Source: Opitutales bacterium (lineage in GTDB: Bacteria > Verrucomicrobiota > Verrucomicrobiia > Opitutales > T3Sed10-336). From it: a DNA stretch of 6,978 nt. Both the position numbers and the translations under genes were made by a program. Shown here one piece after another: positions 6,566 through 6,978 of the stretch. Under the pieces are notes generated by a model. That model saw nothing but the letters and a program-made list of their open reading frames with translations. It was not told the origin of the DNA and searched no databases. Numbering within the stretch: position 1 is the stretch's first letter; each line of letters begins with the position of its first letter. The stretch spans positions 1-6,978 of the forward strand of contig SLOW01000363.1 in the NCBI GenBank assembly GCA_007132315.1. Reading direction: 5' to 3'.

Positions 6566-6975
6566 TTCCCGGGCTGAACGTCCCGCGTGGTGGTTACCTG
6601 ATGGGACTCGGCATCGACGTGGTCGATGTGGAGCGGATACGCCGCGTGACCGAGCGGCAGGGCGAACGTTTCCTCAAGCGCGTTTATACCGAAGAGGAAC
6701 GGGCGTACTGCTTCGGCATGAAACACCCGCACAAACACCTCGCGGCCCGTTTCGCCGCCAAAGAAGCGGTCTCGAAGGCTTTTACCACGGGGATCGGAGC
6801 GCGGTTGGGCTGGACGTCGGTTTCTGTTTACAATGGTGAACGCGGCGAACCCCACGTACGCTTCGACGAGCGGGGCGTCGCCCTGCTTGAAGAAGTCGGG
6901 GCGAAACGCGTCTGGGTGAGCCTGTCGCACACCGACACCCTGGCCCAGGCCGTCGCCGCCCTGTTGCGCGACTGA
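6562..6975 (+). CDS. acpS: Holo-[acyl-carrier-protein] synthase AcpS
   Basis: This 137-residue phosphopantetheinyl transferase moves the 4'-phosphopantetheine arm of CoA onto a serine of acyl carrier protein, activating it for fatty-acid synthesis. It shows the AcpS-type signatures: [12 protein letters not shown] at 15-26 with the metal-binding Asp19, [14 protein letters not shown] at 37-50, [14 protein letters not shown] at 61-74 with Glu68 and Lys72, and a C-terminal [14 protein letters not shown] with His123. The size is slightly above the usual 120 or so because 13 residues precede the conserved MGLGID. I keep the ATG at 6562, which overlaps the pdxJ stop as ATGA and has a good ribosome site; initiation at 6601 would give a standard 124-residue protein. 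The pdxJ-acpS order is widespread, including in E. coli. The gene is complete and ends three bases before the window does. Confidence 0.96.
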   Translation: MIPGLNVPRGGYLMGLGIDVVDVERIRRVTERQGERFLKRVYTEEERAYCFGMKHPHKHLAARFAAKEAVSKAFTTGIGARLGWTSVSVYNGERGEPHVRFDERGVALLEEVGAKRVWVSLSHTDTLAQAVAALLRD

Positions 6976-6978
6976 AAC

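Overview
The window is a compact, high-GC bacterial segment with every gene on the + strand and almost no non-coding DNA after position 216. It holds seven complete genes in two apparent transcription units. Nothing in it looks mobile, viral, or like a defence system or biosynthetic cluster. I found no tRNA, rRNA, CRISPR array or insertion sequence.

Positions 1-215 are AT-rich non-coding DNA, unlike the rest. They contain a bulged inverted repeat, a weak promoter candidate and a short in-register array of a 7-base repeat. Unit 1 (216-5728) starts with a carbohydrate-type (CUT1) ABC importer: a lipoprotein solute-binding protein and two inner-membrane permeases, with no ATPase. One base after the second permease comes menC (o-succinylbenzoate synthase), then menE (o-succinylbenzoate-CoA ligase) with an ATGA stop/start overlap. 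The tight packing suggests that importer and menaquinone genes are co-transcribed. An 81-base gap with a clear inverted repeat separates this from unit 2 (5810-6975), which holds pdxJ (pyridoxine 5'-phosphate synthase) and acpS (holo-ACP synthase), also joined by an ATGA overlap.

MenC and MenE catalyse consecutive steps of the classical menaquinone/phylloquinone pathway, so the host probably makes a naphthoquinone by the o-succinylbenzoate route. The other men genes are not here. PdxJ makes the B6 vitamer pyridoxine 5'-phosphate, and AcpS activates acyl carrier protein with the phosphopantetheine arm of CoA. The pdxJ-acpS pair is a common bacterial arrangement, also known in E. coli.

The organism cannot be fixed from this sequence. 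The base composition, the lipoprotein binding protein, the cyanobacterial-looking signatures of MenC and MenE, and the form of PdxJ would fit a Verrucomicrobiota-type bacterium. That is an impression from remembered family features, not a search result. I see no convincing new system. The points most worth a second look are the importer-menaquinone linkage, the inverted repeat at the pdxJ start, the lysine-less P-loop of MenE, the PdxJ insertion and the heptamer array.
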